Source of the DNA: Malikia sp041190985
GTDB taxonomy: Bacteria > Pseudomonadota > Gammaproteobacteria > Burkholderiales > Burkholderiaceae_C
Assembly: GCA_041190985.1 (NCBI GenBank)
Contig: JBEEPT010000297.1
Location: 1-22,386, forward strand
DNA length: 22,386 nt
Direction of reading: 5' to 3'
Shown here: piece after piece, positions 1 to 7,834 of the stretch
How the letters are laid out: each line of letters opens with the position of its first letter
How positions within the stretch are numbered: the stretch's first letter is position 1
The notes under the pieces: model-generated
Seen by the model: the letters and a program-made list of their open reading frames with translations, nothing else
The model's database searches: none
What the model was told of the DNA's origin: nothing
Made by a program: the position numbers and the translations under genes

Positions 1-41
1 GTCGATTTCTTGCGTGGTTGAGTTTCAAACCTTTTTTTGGC

Positions 42-581
42 ATGGTTGGTAGCAGGGGTCCGAAGCCGTTGCCGGAGAACGTCAAGGCGTTCACGGGCGG
101 GCGCACGCGGCCACTGCGTGCCGCTGACCTGAGCGATGGCGTGCACCCCGAGGTCGGGCTGCCCGACATGCCGAAGCACCTCAGCCGCGAAGCGCGGGCC
201 GAGTGGAAGCGCGTGACGCCCGAGCTGCTCGAGCTGGGCCTGCTGACCCGCATCGACCGCACCGCGCTCGAGCTGTACGTGCGCGCCTACGGCCGGCTGC
301 AGCAGGTGGAGCGCGCGCTGTGGGCGCGGCAGCAGCAGGCCATCGAAGACGGCCGCGACGTCACCGAAGCGCTCATCCAGCACACCCCCACGGGTTTCCA
401 GCGTGAATCGATCCTCTCCCGCCAGGCCGCCGAGTTGAGCCGTGAGGTCGACCGCTACCTGGCCAGCTTCGGCATGAGTCCATCGGCGCGCTCGCGCGTC
501 ACTGCCTCGCGCAATGACGCCCAGTACAAGCTGCCAGGCATGGAATCCGACCCCGCGCAGCAGGGCTTCGGCGCCATCTGA
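42..581 (+). CDS. terS: Phage terminase small subunit, P27 family
   Basis: This is the DNA-recognition subunit of the packaging motor, which binds the phage packaging site and hands the DNA to the large subunit encoded 10 bases downstream. The N-terminus VGSRGPKPLPENVKAF matches the usual beginning of P27-family proteins (G-R-x-G-P-K-P-x-P-x-N). A helical region follows (LSREARAEWKRV, then a leucine-rich stretch), and the tail contains SPSARSRV, a form of the S-P-x-A-R-x-R motif common in this family. I place the start at the ATG at 42 because it begins the conserved N-terminus. An in-frame TTG at 18 would add eight residues (MSFKPFFG) with no family match. Neither start has a strong Shine-Dalgarno site. 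At 179 aa the length is normal. Identity rests on motif recognition and on its place just before terL. Confidence 0.87.
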   Translation: MVGSRGPKPLPENVKAFTGGRTRPLRAADLSDGVHPEVGLPDMPKHLSREARAEWKRVTPELLELGLLTRIDRTALELYVRAYGRLQQVERALWARQQQAIEDGRDVTEALIQHTPTGFQRESILSRQAAELSREVDRYLASFGMSPSARSRVTASRNDAQYKLPGMESDPAQQGFGAI

Positions 582-591
582 CCCCCGCATC

Positions 592-2319
592 ATGACCCGC
601 GACTACATCGCCATCGCCGAGCGCTACGTCGACGACGTGCTGGCCGGCGTGCGTCCCGCGTGCAAGTGGGAGCGCCTGGCCTGCGAGCGTCACCGGCGCG
701 ACCTGCAGCGACAGGAGACCGACCCCGCCTTCCCGTACCGCTTCAACCCCGAGCTGGTCGACGGCAGCGGCAAGCGCTACCGCCCCGCCGAGCGGATCTG
801 CCGCTTTGCCGAGCTGATGCCGCACATCAAGGGCGACTGGGCCGCGCGTGGCGAGCGCATCCAGCTGGGTGGCTGGCAGGTCTTCGCGCTGGTCAGCATT
901 TTCGGCTGGGTGCATGCCGAATCAGGCCTGCGCCGCTTCCATCGCGCCGACCTGTTCATCCCCCGGAAGAACGGCAAGAGCACCATCGGCAGCGTCATCG
1001 GCAACTTCATGCTGACGGCCGACGGCGAGTTCGGTGCCGAGGTCTACAGCGGCGCGACCAGCCGCGACCAGGCGCACGAGGTGTTCCGCCCCGCGCGCCT
1101 GATGGCCATGGCGTCGCCGGAGTTCCGGGCGCACTACGGCGTGCTGCCCAACGCCTCGAAGCTGCTGGTGCTCGACACCAACAGCAAGTTCGAGCCGCTG
1201 ATCGGCAAGCCTGGCGACGGCGCCAGCCCGAGCTGCAGCATCGTCGACGAGTACCACGAGCACGCCACGTCCGAGCTGTACGACACCATGGCCACCGGCA
1301 TGGGCGCGCGGTCGCAGCCGCTGCTGCTGGTCATCACCACGGCCGGCAGCAACATCGGCGGGCCGTGCTACGCCCATCAGCAGGATCTGCAGCGCGTGCT
1401 CGAGGGCCTGGTCACCGATGACCGCCGCTGGGGCATCGTCTACGGCATCGACGTGGGCGACGACTGGACGCAGCCCGCCGCGCTGGCCAAGGCCAACCCC
1501 AATTTCGGCATCAGCGTCAACGCCGACAGCCTGCTGGCGTCGCAGGCCGAAGCCGTGCGCGACCCGCGCAAGGCCGCCGTCTTCAAGACCAAGCACCTGA
1601 ACGTGTGGGTCAACAGCGCCAGCCCATGGCTGAACCTCGAGGCCCTGCAGCGCACCGCGGACGCCACCCTCACCGCTGACGAGTTCGCGGGTGAGGAGTG
1701 CTGGATCGGCACCGACCTGGCCAGCAAACAGGACATCGCCAGCGCCGTGCGCGTCTGGCGCCGGCAGATCGACGGCCAGTGGCACTACTGGGCCATCAGC
1801 GGAAACTGGCTGCCCGAGGCCGCCGTGCAGCGGCCGGAGAACCAGCACTATCGTGCCTGGGCGCAGCAGGGCCACCTGGTGCAGACCCCGGGCAACATGA
1901 TCGACCTGCGGCTGATCCAGGACCACATCGAGCAGGTGTCCGAGCGTCACGTCGTGCGCGAGATCGCGATGGATGCCTGGGGCAGCCGCGAGATCGCGCC
2001 CGCGCTGCAGGCCGGTGGCTTCACCGTCGTCGACGTGCCCATGACCACCCGGCACCTGAGCGAGCCCATGAAGCTCATCGCCGCGCTGGTCGACGCCGGC
2101 CGCTTCCACTGCGATGGCAACCGCGCCATGTTGTGGATGCTGGCCAACGTGGAAGTGATGGTCGACCGCAACGACAACATCTTCCCGCGCAAGGCCAAGC
2201 CCGAGAACAAGATCGATGCGGCCGTGGCCACCATCCTGGCCATGAGCCGCGCCATGGTCGGCGCCGGTGAGGCCAAGGTTGAGCACTACGGCCCCGAAGA
2301 CTCCATCGCCTTCGTCTGA
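592..2319 (+). CDS. terL: Phage terminase large subunit (ATPase and nuclease)
   Basis: This is the motor and nuclease of DNA packaging: it hydrolyses ATP to pump DNA through the portal and cuts the concatemer. The ATPase half shows a Walker A motif, PRKNGKST, at residues 124-131 and a Walker B, SIVDE, with D219 and E220. The C-terminal nuclease half shows acidic residues in the expected places: WIGTDLASKQD with D375, IAMDAWG with D461, and NKIDAAVA with D542. These fit the RNase H-like nuclease of the Terminase_1 family that pairs with P27 small subunits, usually in cos-type phages. The reading frame is open from 514, but the ATG at 592 (MTRDYIAIAERY) gives the normal N-terminus and avoids overlapping terS. 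The length of 575 aa is typical and no key residue is missing. Confidence 0.96.
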   Translation: MTRDYIAIAERYVDDVLAGVRPACKWERLACERHRRDLQRQETDPAFPYRFNPELVDGSGKRYRPAERICRFAELMPHIKGDWAARGERIQLGGWQVFALVSIFGWVHAESGLRRFHRADLFIPRKNGKSTIGSVIGNFMLTADGEFGAEVYSGATSRDQAHEVFRPARLMAMASPEFRAHYGVLPNASKLLVLDTNSKFEPLIGKPGDGASPSCSIVDEYHEHATSELYDTMATGMGARSQPLLLVITTAGSNIGGPCYAHQQDLQRVLEGLVTDDRRWGIVYGIDVGDDWTQPAALAKANPNFGISVNADSLLASQAEAVRDPRKAAVFKTKHLNVWVNSASPWLNLEALQRTADATLTADEFAGEECWIGTDLASKQDIASAVRVWRRQIDGQWHYWAISGNWLPEAAVQRPENQHYRAWAQQGHLVQTPGNMIDLRLIQDHIEQVSERHVVREIAMDAWGSREIAPALQAGGFTVVDVPMTTRHLSEPMKLIAALVDAGRFHCDGNRAMLWMLANVEVMVDRNDNIFPRKAKPENKIDAAVATILAMSRAMVGAGEAKVEHYGPEDSIAFV

Positions 2320-2324
2320 CGCTG

Positions 2325-2480
2325 ATGCACCGCTACGTCTACAACGCCTCCATCCTGGCCGGTGTGGCCCTGGCCAGCATCGGCGCCGGCCTGGTCTACC
2401 TGCCGGCCGGGCTCATCACCGCTGGCGTGCTCGTGCTGGCCGTCACCATCTTCGGCGCTCGCGCCGTGGGCGCCCGCTGA
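2325..2480 (+). CDS. Small two-helix membrane protein between terL and portal
   Basis: A 51-aa ORF starts five bases after the terL stop, and its TGA overlaps the portal ATG (TGATG), so it is translationally coupled on both sides. The product begins MHRYVYNASILAGVALASIG and continues as two hydrophobic stretches (about residues 9-26 and 27-45) separated by a short Y-L-P-A turn, ending with basic residues (ARAVGAR). This predicts a small inner-membrane protein with two transmembrane segments. HK97-like phages of several hosts carry a small membrane protein at this exact position, with no established role. The frame, the position and the lack of any other coding option in this gap support a real gene. 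The function is unknown to me. Confidence 0.72.
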   Translation: MHRYVYNASILAGVALASIGAGLVYLPAGLITAGVLVLAVTIFGARAVGAR

Positions 2481-3946
2481 TGTTCCTGGCAGCCAACATC
2501 GGCGCAGCGCGCGGCCCCGCGGACGACTTCTGGTTTTCGTCCGTCGGCGTGGGCACCGCGGCCGGCGTGCCGGTGTCGTCAGACTCGGCCATGCGCCTCA
2601 GCACGGTCTACAAGTGCGTCAGGGTGCGTGCCGAGACCATCGGCATGCTGCCGCTCATGGTCTACCGGCGACTCGAGGACGGCGGCAAGGAACGCGCCAC
2701 GGACCACTGGGCCTACCGGCTGTTGCACGACCAGCCCAATCCGTGGATGACCGCGATGGGGCTGCGCTCGATGATGCAGGCGCATCTGGACCTTCGCGGC
2801 AACGCCTACGCGCAGATCGTCACCGACGGCGCCGGCCGTGTGGACATGCTGCTGCCGCTGCACCCGGATCGGATGCAGGTGGAGGTCACGCCAGGCGGCG
2901 CGCCGCGCTACATCTACACGCAGGCCGACGGCACGCGGCGCACCTATGTCTTCGGCGAGCTGCTGCACGTCGCATCGTTGTCGCTCGACGGCTATCAGGG
3001 TATGAACCCCATCGAGGCTGAGCGCGAGGCCATCGGCGCAGCCATCGCGGCGCGCGACTACGGCGCCCGCTACTTTGCGAACAGCGCCCGGCCGCCGATG
3101 TGGATCAAGATGGCCGGCAAGTTCGCCAGCCCCGAGGATCGGCGCAAGTACGCGAGCGACTTCGCGGCCGGCTTCGGCGGCATGAACAGCGGCCGGGTGC
3201 CTGTGATGGAAGACGGCAAAGAGCTGCACGCCATCCAGATCAACAACAGCGATGCGCAGTTCCTCGAGCTGCGCAAGTACAGCGACGTTGACATCGCCGG
3301 CCTGTTCCGCATGCCGCCGCACAAGATTGGCATTTTGGACAGGGCGACCTGGGGCAACATCGAGCACCAGCAGCTGGACTTCAGCACCGATACCATCATG
3401 CCATCGTGCATCGCATGGGAGCAGGCGCTGCTGCGCGACCTTGGCATCGGCGACGACGGCATCCACTTCGCCGAGCACAAGCTCGACGTGCTGCTGCGTG
3501 GCGACACCCGCACGCGGTTCGAAGCCTACGGCAAGGGCATCCAGGACGGCTGGCTGACGCGCAACGAGGCGCGCAGCATGGAGAACCTGAACCCGCTCCC
3601 CGGGCTCAACGCGCCGTTGCAGCCCATGAACATGCAGCCCGTTGGTGCGGCGCCGGCACAGCTGCCCGAGCCGCCGCCGATCAGCGGCGAGCGGCGGGTT
3701 GCGCTGCTGCAGGCTGCGGCCGAGCGTGTGGCGCGCAAGGAGCTGGCGCTGTGCCGCAAGGGTGGCGCGTTTTCAGCCTCCGAACACGGCCGTTGGATAT
3801 CCGAGGTGCTGGGCGTCCCCGAAAACGTCGCCACGGCCTACGCAGACGCCTTGCCGGGCATCTTTGCCGCGCGCAACGCGGAGCAGATTTCCGATCCTGA
3901 GTTTTTGGCCGCACGGTCGGCCGCTTTGATCCAACTGGGGGCCTGA
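2480..3946 (+). CDS. HK97-family portal protein
   Basis: The portal forms the dodecameric ring at one capsid vertex through which DNA enters and leaves and on which the tail connector is built. The sequence has the family hallmarks: an N-terminal stretch STVYKCVRVRAETIGMLPL at about residues 41-59, the region DLRGNAYAQI near 100-110, then NPIEAEREAIGAAIAARDYG and the crown/stem region with DVDIAGLFRMPPHKIG. The ATG at 2480 overlaps the stop of the preceding small gene; the frame is open further upstream but lacks portal similarity there. At 488 aa it is longer than many HK97 portals because of a C-terminal extension of about 100 residues, proline-rich then helical, after the LTRNEARSMENLNPLPG segment. 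The prohead protease gene starts one base after the stop. Confidence 0.95.
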   Translation: MFLAANIGAARGPADDFWFSSVGVGTAAGVPVSSDSAMRLSTVYKCVRVRAETIGMLPLMVYRRLEDGGKERATDHWAYRLLHDQPNPWMTAMGLRSMMQAHLDLRGNAYAQIVTDGAGRVDMLLPLHPDRMQVEVTPGGAPRYIYTQADGTRRTYVFGELLHVASLSLDGYQGMNPIEAEREAIGAAIAARDYGARYFANSARPPMWIKMAGKFASPEDRRKYASDFAAGFGGMNSGRVPVMEDGKELHAIQINNSDAQFLELRKYSDVDIAGLFRMPPHKIGILDRATWGNIEHQQLDFSTDTIMPSCIAWEQALLRDLGIGDDGIHFAEHKLDVLLRGDTRTRFEAYGKGIQDGWLTRNEARSMENLNPLPGLNAPLQPMNMQPVGAAPAQLPEPPPISGERRVALLQAAAERVARKELALCRKGGAFSASEHGRWISEVLGVPENVATAYADALPGIFAARNAEQISDPEFLAARSAALIQLGA

Positions 3947-3947
3947 C

Positions 3948-4856
3948 ATGCTGCGCCTGCTTTCCGCTTTCTACTCGCAGCCCTGGGCTGTCACCGACGA
4001 GGCCTGGACCGCGATGGAGGGCGTGCTCGTGCGCTGGTCGGCCGGCGTGCGCCTCGACGCCCTGCAGATCGCCGAGGCCGTGGGCGATGCGCCCGAGGCC
4101 GCCGTGCAGCGCCGCGCGCAGGCGCAGGCCGCAAGCGGTGGCGGTGTGCAGGTGGTGCCCATCTACGGCGTGATGACGCATCGTGCCTACGCGGCGAACA
4201 ATGCTTCGCGCCCGCTGACCAGCACCGAGGCGGTGGCGGCGCAGATCCGCCAGGCCATGGCCAGTGACGAGGTGGGCACCATCGTGCTCGACATCGACAG
4301 CCCGGGCGGCAGCGTGAGCGGCACCGCCGAGCTGGCCGACGTGGTGGCCGCCGCGCGTGCCGTCAAGCCGGTCATTGCCGTGGCCAATGCCGAGGCGGCC
4401 AGCGCCGCCTACTGGGTGGCCAGCCAAGCCAGCGAGGTCGTGGTGACGCCCAGTGGCATGGTGGGCAGCATTGGCGTGCGCATGCCCTACACCGACGACA
4501 GCGAGGCGCAGGCCCGCGAAGGCATCAAGCGCGAGTACATCAGCTATGGCAAGTACAAGTCCGAAGGCATGAGCGGCCCGCTCAGCGACGAAACGCGCAG
4601 CTACCTGCAAAGCATGGTCGACGCCTACGGCAACGCCTTCACGCGCGCGGTGGCCAAGGGCCGCGGCGTACCCGTTGACGTGGTGCGCGGGCCGCAGTTC
4701 GGCGAGGGCCGCATGAAGCTGGCCAGCGACGCCGTGGCATCCGGCATGGCCGACCGCATCGGCACGCTCGATGAGGTCATCGCCAAGGCCCGGCGCGTGC
4801 GCCGTGGCATGAGCAGCGCCGCAGCACAGCGGCAGATCACGATTCTGGAGACCTGA
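3948..4856 (+). CDS. S49-family prohead protease (SppA/lambda gpC-like)
   Basis: This is the capsid maturation protease, expected to trim the N-terminal scaffold part of the major capsid protein inside the prohead. It belongs to peptidase family S49 (SppA, lambda gpC). The core shows IVLDIDSPGG at residues 112-121, the nucleophile context ASAAYW with Ser152, and SYGKYKSEG with Lys204. The 52-residue spacing between Ser and Lys equals that of the Ser/Lys dyad of Bacillus SppA, which supports an active enzyme. The 302-aa length lacks the long scaffold extension found in lambda gpC/Nu3, in keeping with the scaffold domain being fused to the capsid protein here. The gene starts one base after the portal stop. 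Confidence 0.93.
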   Translation: MLRLLSAFYSQPWAVTDEAWTAMEGVLVRWSAGVRLDALQIAEAVGDAPEAAVQRRAQAQAASGGGVQVVPIYGVMTHRAYAANNASRPLTSTEAVAAQIRQAMASDEVGTIVLDIDSPGGSVSGTAELADVVAAARAVKPVIAVANAEAASAAYWVASQASEVVVTPSGMVGSIGVRMPYTDDSEAQAREGIKREYISYGKYKSEGMSGPLSDETRSYLQSMVDAYGNAFTRAVAKGRGVPVDVVRGPQFGEGRMKLASDAVASGMADRIGTLDEVIAKARRVRRGMSSAAAQRQITILET

Positions 4857-4874
4857 CGGGCTCCAGTCCCTGGT

Positions 4875-4959
4875 GCGGGCCTACGCCCGCTCCGGCGGCC
4901 CGACGGCCGCACCCGTCAAACCGAAGACCAACCAGGCCCGCCGCGTGCGGGCCGCACGC
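4875..4959 (+). promoter_or_regulatory. Three perfect hairpins in the capsid gene leader
   Basis: The 124-base gap before the capsid gene holds three perfect inverted repeats in series: GCGGGC/GCCCGC (4875-4880 and 4885-4890, loop CTAC), GCGGCC/GGCCGC (4895-4900 and 4905-4910, loop CGAC), and GCGTGCG/CGCACGC (4943-4949 and 4953-4959, loop GGC). None is followed by a T-run, so they do not look like intrinsic terminators. A role in mRNA stability, processing or translational control of the capsid message is an inference. High G+C raises the chance of such repeats arising without function. Confidence 0.45.
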
Positions 4960-4980
4960 ATTGCACGAAAGGCAAGCATC

Positions 4981-6291
4981 ATGATCAAGCGACTCCGTGC
5001 GCTCCAGCAGCGCAAGGCCGCGGCCGTCGAAACCATGAAGACGATCACGGCATCCATCCCCGAGGGCCAAGACCTGAGCGCCGAGCAGGCGCTGCAGTTT
5101 GCGGCAGCCCAGGCCGACGCCACCGCGGCGCAGGCCAGCATCGAGCAGGTGCAGGCCGCCATCGAGGCCGAGCGCTCGCTTGAGCTGCCGGCTGGCGCGC
5201 GCATCGAGAACGTCGGCCCGCAGGCAGCCAACGACCCGACACGCGGCTTCGCGCACTTCGGCCAGTACCTGGCTGCTGTGCGTAGCGCCGCGCTGCGCCC
5301 CAACGCGGTCGATGAGCGGTTGCGCATCGACGCGGCGGCCACCACCTACGCCAACGAGACCACCGGCGCCGACGGCGGCTTCTTGGTCCCGCCGCAGTAC
5401 AGCAGCGAGATCATGTCGCTGATCGAAGGGCAGGATACGCTTCTCTCGCGCGTGCGCAACATCCCGGTCACCGGCAGCGAGTTCAAGTTCCCGGCCTCCG
5501 AGAAGACCGCGCACGGCACCACGGGCATCCAGGCGTACTGGGACAGCGAAGGCGACACCATCACGCCCACCAAGCCGGTGTTCAAGAACGGCAGCATCAA
5601 GCTGGACCGCCTGACCGCGCTTGCCCCCGTGACCGAGGAAGCCCTCGAGGACTCGTCGGCCCTCGGCGCCTGGGTGCAGATGGAAGCCAGCGAGACCATG
5701 GCGTTCAAGATCACCGACGCCATCTTCGCCGGCACTGGCGGCGGCATGCCGCTGGGCATCCTGAATGCGCCGTGCACCATCACGGTCAGCAAGGAGTCCA
5801 GCCAGGTTGCGGCCACCATCGTTGCCGAGAACGTGCTGAAGATGAAGGCCCGCATGCCGATGCGCAACTTCGCGCGCTCGGTGTGGCTTGCCCACTCGGA
5901 CACTGAGATCCAGCTGGCGCAGATGAACTTCAAGGTGAAGAACGTGGCCGGCAGCGAGAACGTCGGCGGCGTGCCGGTGTTCTACCCGCCCAGCGGTCTG
6001 AGCACCACGCCCTACAGCACGCTGCTGGGCCGGCCGATCCTGTTCATCGAGAGCGCCTCGGCGCTGGGCACCGCGGGCGACCTGGTGTTGGCCGATCTGT
6101 CGCAGTACATCGCCATCACCAAGGGCGGCGTCAAGGCGGATCAGTCGATGCACTTCTACTTCGACCAGAACGTGCGCGCCTTCCGCTTCGTGTTCCGCAT
6201 GGGCGGCCAGCCGTGGCTGTCTTCGGCAATCAGCCGCAAGAACGGCAGCAGCACGCTCAGCCACTTCGTCAGCCTGCAGACCCGCAGCTGA
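4981..6291 (+). CDS. HK97-fold major capsid protein with N-terminal delta domain
   Basis: This is the main shell protein. The first roughly 100 residues are helical and charged (MIKRLRALQQRKAAAVET, then a Gln/Ala-rich coiled-coil segment), as expected of the delta domain that acts as an internal scaffold and is removed by the protease encoded just upstream. The HK97 fold then begins, with GGFLVPP at residues 132-138, a P-domain/E-loop region around NIPVTGSEFKFPASE, the segment LAPVTEEALEDSSAL, and the C-terminal FRFVFRMGGQPWL. The length is 436 aa. I chose the ATG at 4981 because it gives a typical delta-domain N-terminus and has a GAAAGG-like ribosome site; an in-frame GTG at 4873 would add 36 Arg/Ala-rich residues translated from the hairpin leader. 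The cleavage site cannot be read from the sequence. Confidence 0.95.
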   Translation: MIKRLRALQQRKAAAVETMKTITASIPEGQDLSAEQALQFAAAQADATAAQASIEQVQAAIEAERSLELPAGARIENVGPQAANDPTRGFAHFGQYLAAVRSAALRPNAVDERLRIDAAATTYANETTGADGGFLVPPQYSSEIMSLIEGQDTLLSRVRNIPVTGSEFKFPASEKTAHGTTGIQAYWDSEGDTITPTKPVFKNGSIKLDRLTALAPVTEEALEDSSALGAWVQMEASETMAFKITDAIFAGTGGGMPLGILNAPCTITVSKESSQVAATIVAENVLKMKARMPMRNFARSVWLAHSDTEIQLAQMNFKVKNVAGSENVGGVPVFYPPSGLSTTPYSTLLGRPILFIESASALGTAGDLVLADLSQYIAITKGGVKADQSMHFYFDQNVRAFRFVFRMGGQPWLSSAISRKNGSSTLSHFVSLQTRS

Positions 6292-6321
6292 TCCACGACC
6301 TGACCTGAAGGACATCAGACC

Positions 6322-6825
6322 ATGAACACCAATGCACGCCTCGACGAGCAGGTCACCACCGTGGTGGCCGCTGCCGGCCTGCTGCTCACGTCCACCCTTG
6401 GAGACACGACCTATGTGTCCATGAAGGGCTACACGCGGGCGCAGATCATCATCAGCATCGCCGACGGAACCACCGTCACGGGCAGCACCATCACGCTGAA
6501 GCAAGCCACCGCGGTGGCCGGCACCGGCGAGAAGGCGCTGGCCTTCACGCGCATGCTGGCCAACACCGACTACGCGGCCAGCAAGGCGATGACCGAGACC
6601 GCCGTCAGCTCGAACACGTTCACCACCCAGACCACCAACAGCAAGGACAGCCTGTACATCATCGATGTGCTGGCTTCCGACCTGGACACGGCCAACGGCT
6701 TCGACTGCTTCCGCGTCGACGGCACCGGCCACGCGGCCACCGCGTCGCGCGGCTGCGTGGTGATCTACAACCTCTACGGCAAGCGCTACAGCGGCGCCAC
6801 GGCCGCCGAGGCCATCGCCGACTGA
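6322..6825 (+). CDS. Probable capsid decoration/stabilisation-type structural protein
   Basis: A 167-aa protein encoded 30 bases after the capsid gene, with a good ribosome site (GAAGGACATC). It is rich in Thr, Ser, Ala and Val with alternating polar and hydrophobic stretches, suggesting a beta-sandwich. The pattern YVSMKGYTRAQIIISIADG, then TLKQATAVAGTGEKALAF, then IIDVLASDLDTANGFDC resembles a widespread family of small phage proteins found next to HK97-type capsid genes and usually annotated hypothetical. Position and fold make a capsid surface protein the best guess, but nothing in the sequence proves it. The strong intrinsic terminator just after the stop suggests that it forms the end of the high-level capsid transcript. 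Confidence 0.7.
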   Translation: MNTNARLDEQVTTVVAAAGLLLTSTLGDTTYVSMKGYTRAQIIISIADGTTVTGSTITLKQATAVAGTGEKALAFTRMLANTDYAASKAMTETAVSSNTFTTQTTNSKDSLYIIDVLASDLDTANGFDCFRVDGTGHAATASRGCVVIYNLYGKRYSGATAAEAIAD

Positions 6826-6832
6826 TCCTCGC

Positions 6833-6851
6833 CCGCTGGCGATGCCAGCGG
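6833..6851 (+). repeat. Perfect hairpin preceding the terminator
   Basis: CCGCTGGC and GCCAGCGG (6833-6840 and 6844-6851) form an 8-bp stem closed by GAT. It lies 13 bases upstream of the intrinsic terminator and could protect the 3' end of the capsid message from exonucleases. That role is inferred from position only. Confidence 0.55.
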
Positions 6852-6864
6852 CTGAGACATCAAG

Positions 6865-6894
6865 CGCCGCCCTCACCGGGCGGCGTTTTCGTTT
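6865..6894 (+). terminator. Intrinsic terminator after the capsid block
   Basis: CGCCGCCC (6865-6872) and GGGCGGCG (6878-6885) form a perfect 8-bp G/C stem around a 5-base loop, followed at once by TTTTCGTTT. This is a standard rho-independent terminator on the + strand. It separates the capsid and decoration genes from the accessory structural block. Some read-through or a new promoter must supply the downstream virion genes; no convincing promoter is visible between it and 6918. Confidence 0.88.
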
Positions 6895-6917
6895 CCGCCG
6901 CGCACAGGACACCACCC

Positions 6918-7343
6918 ATGGCCACCTACACCAAGTTCCTTGACTACGTGGAGCAGCTCAACAAGGCTGTTCACAACTGGTCCAGCCACACGATCAAGGC
7001 GGCGTTGACCAACACGGCGCCGGTAAACACCAACACGGTGTTCGCCAACCTCACCGAGATCAGCGCCGGCAATGGCTACAGCGCGGGCGGCATGACGCTC
7101 GACACCGTGACGCTGAGCGAGACCAGCGGCACGGCCAAGGTGACCATTGCCGACGAGGTGCTCACGGCCAGCGGCGGCTCCATCGGGCCGCTGCGCTACG
7201 TCAGCATCTACAACGACACGCCCACCAGCCCGGCCGATCCGCTGGTCGCGTTCTACGACTACGGCAGCAGCATCACGCTCGCGGCCGGCGAGTCGTTCAC
7301 CGTCGACTTCGACGCCACCAACGGCCTCTGGCAGCTGGCCTGA
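6918..7343 (+). CDS. Phage structural protein of unknown function (MATY-KF family)
   Basis: A 141-aa protein starting MATYTKFLDYVEQLNKAVHN and continuing with IKAALTNTAPVNTNTVFANL, EISAGNGYSAGG and PLRYVSIYNDTP. This arrangement is recurrent in tailed phages, where such proteins sit in the head or head-tail region and are annotated hypothetical. The second half is beta-rich and ends in SFTVDFDATNGLWQLA. It is preceded by the terminator and by a GGACACCACCC leader like those of two other structural genes here. A minor virion protein (decoration or head fibre base) is likely by context. I know of no proven role for the family. Confidence 0.7.
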   Translation: MATYTKFLDYVEQLNKAVHNWSSHTIKAALTNTAPVNTNTVFANLTEISAGNGYSAGGMTLDTVTLSETSGTAKVTIADEVLTASGGSIGPLRYVSIYNDTPTSPADPLVAFYDYGSSITLAAGESFTVDFDATNGLWQLA

Positions 7344-7347
7344 CGCC

Positions 7348-7590
7348 ATGAGCTACGGCGCCATCTCCATGCGCGTGCGCGGCAAGACCGTGGCCGACGT
7401 GCTCACCAACGGCCACGAGCTGCGCATTGCGTGCACCGACGGCAGCGAGGTCAGCGTGGTCTGGCTTGACGACAACGGCGCGCCGCTGAAGGGCAAACCG
7501 GCCATCGTTCAGCACGGCGCGCGGCTGCTGGCCCGCGGCGTCGATGAGCTTATCCACTATCCCGCAATCCGAGAGCGAGGGCACGCATGA
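7348..7590 (+). CDS. Small unknown protein of the accessory structural block
   Basis: An 80-aa ORF starting ATG four bases after the preceding stop and overlapping the next gene by four bases (ATGA at 7587), so it is translated as part of the same message. It opens MSYGAISMRVRGKTVADVL and contains a beta-type stretch, LRIACTDGSEVSVVWLDDNG, followed by a basic and helical end. No signal peptide, membrane segment or known motif is visible. The coupling on both sides supports a real gene. I do not recognise the family. Confidence 0.62.
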   Translation: MSYGAISMRVRGKTVADVLTNGHELRIACTDGSEVSVVWLDDNGAPLKGKPAIVQHGARLLARGVDELIHYPAIRERGHA

Positions 7591-7832
7591 GCAGCCTGGA
7601 AACCCAATACGACGAGCTCTGCGCAAAGCGCGATCACGTCAACGCCCTCAATGCGCCCCTCGAGGCCGAGTTGGCCCGGGTGTGTGCCGAGGGCGAAGCG
7701 CTGCGCATCCGCGCGGCCGAGATCGCTGCGCAGATCGACGACAACCGCGGGCGCGAGGCCTGGCTGGCGCTCAAGCGCGACATCCGCATCCTGGCGCCGG
7801 CCATCGAGCGCGCACGCGCGGCGGGGAGGTAG
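7587..7832 (+). CDS. Small coiled-coil protein
   Basis: An 81-aa protein whose ATG overlaps the previous stop. It is almost wholly helical and charged: MSSLETQYDELCAKRDHVN, then LEAELARVCAEGEALRIRAA, then an Arg-rich end, with hydrophobic residues at heptad-like spacing. This suggests a coiled-coil or helical-bundle oligomer. Its stop codon is interleaved with the strong ribosome site of the micro-ORF that follows. No family is recognised. A small structural or assembly-helper role is a guess from context. Confidence 0.62.
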   Translation: MSSLETQYDELCAKRDHVNALNAPLEAELARVCAEGEALRIRAAEIAAQIDDNRGREAWLALKRDIRILAPAIERARAAGR

Positions 7833-7834
7833 CC

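Noticed and set aside
1..41. Promoter or packaging site ahead of the small terminase gene
   Set aside because: Only 41 bases are available, with no -10/-35 pair or repeat set that I could support.
4873..4980. Extended N-terminus of the capsid protein from GTG 4873
   Set aside because: The added residues would come from a hairpin-rich leader and are not like a delta domain; ATG 4981 gives the expected beginning. Kept only as a possibility.
4837..6915. 692-codon open frame on the minus strand across the capsid gene
   Set aside because: It mirrors the capsid gene, has low-complexity Arg/Gly/Ala/Val/His-rich content and no motif. Long antisense frames are expected with high G+C at third positions.
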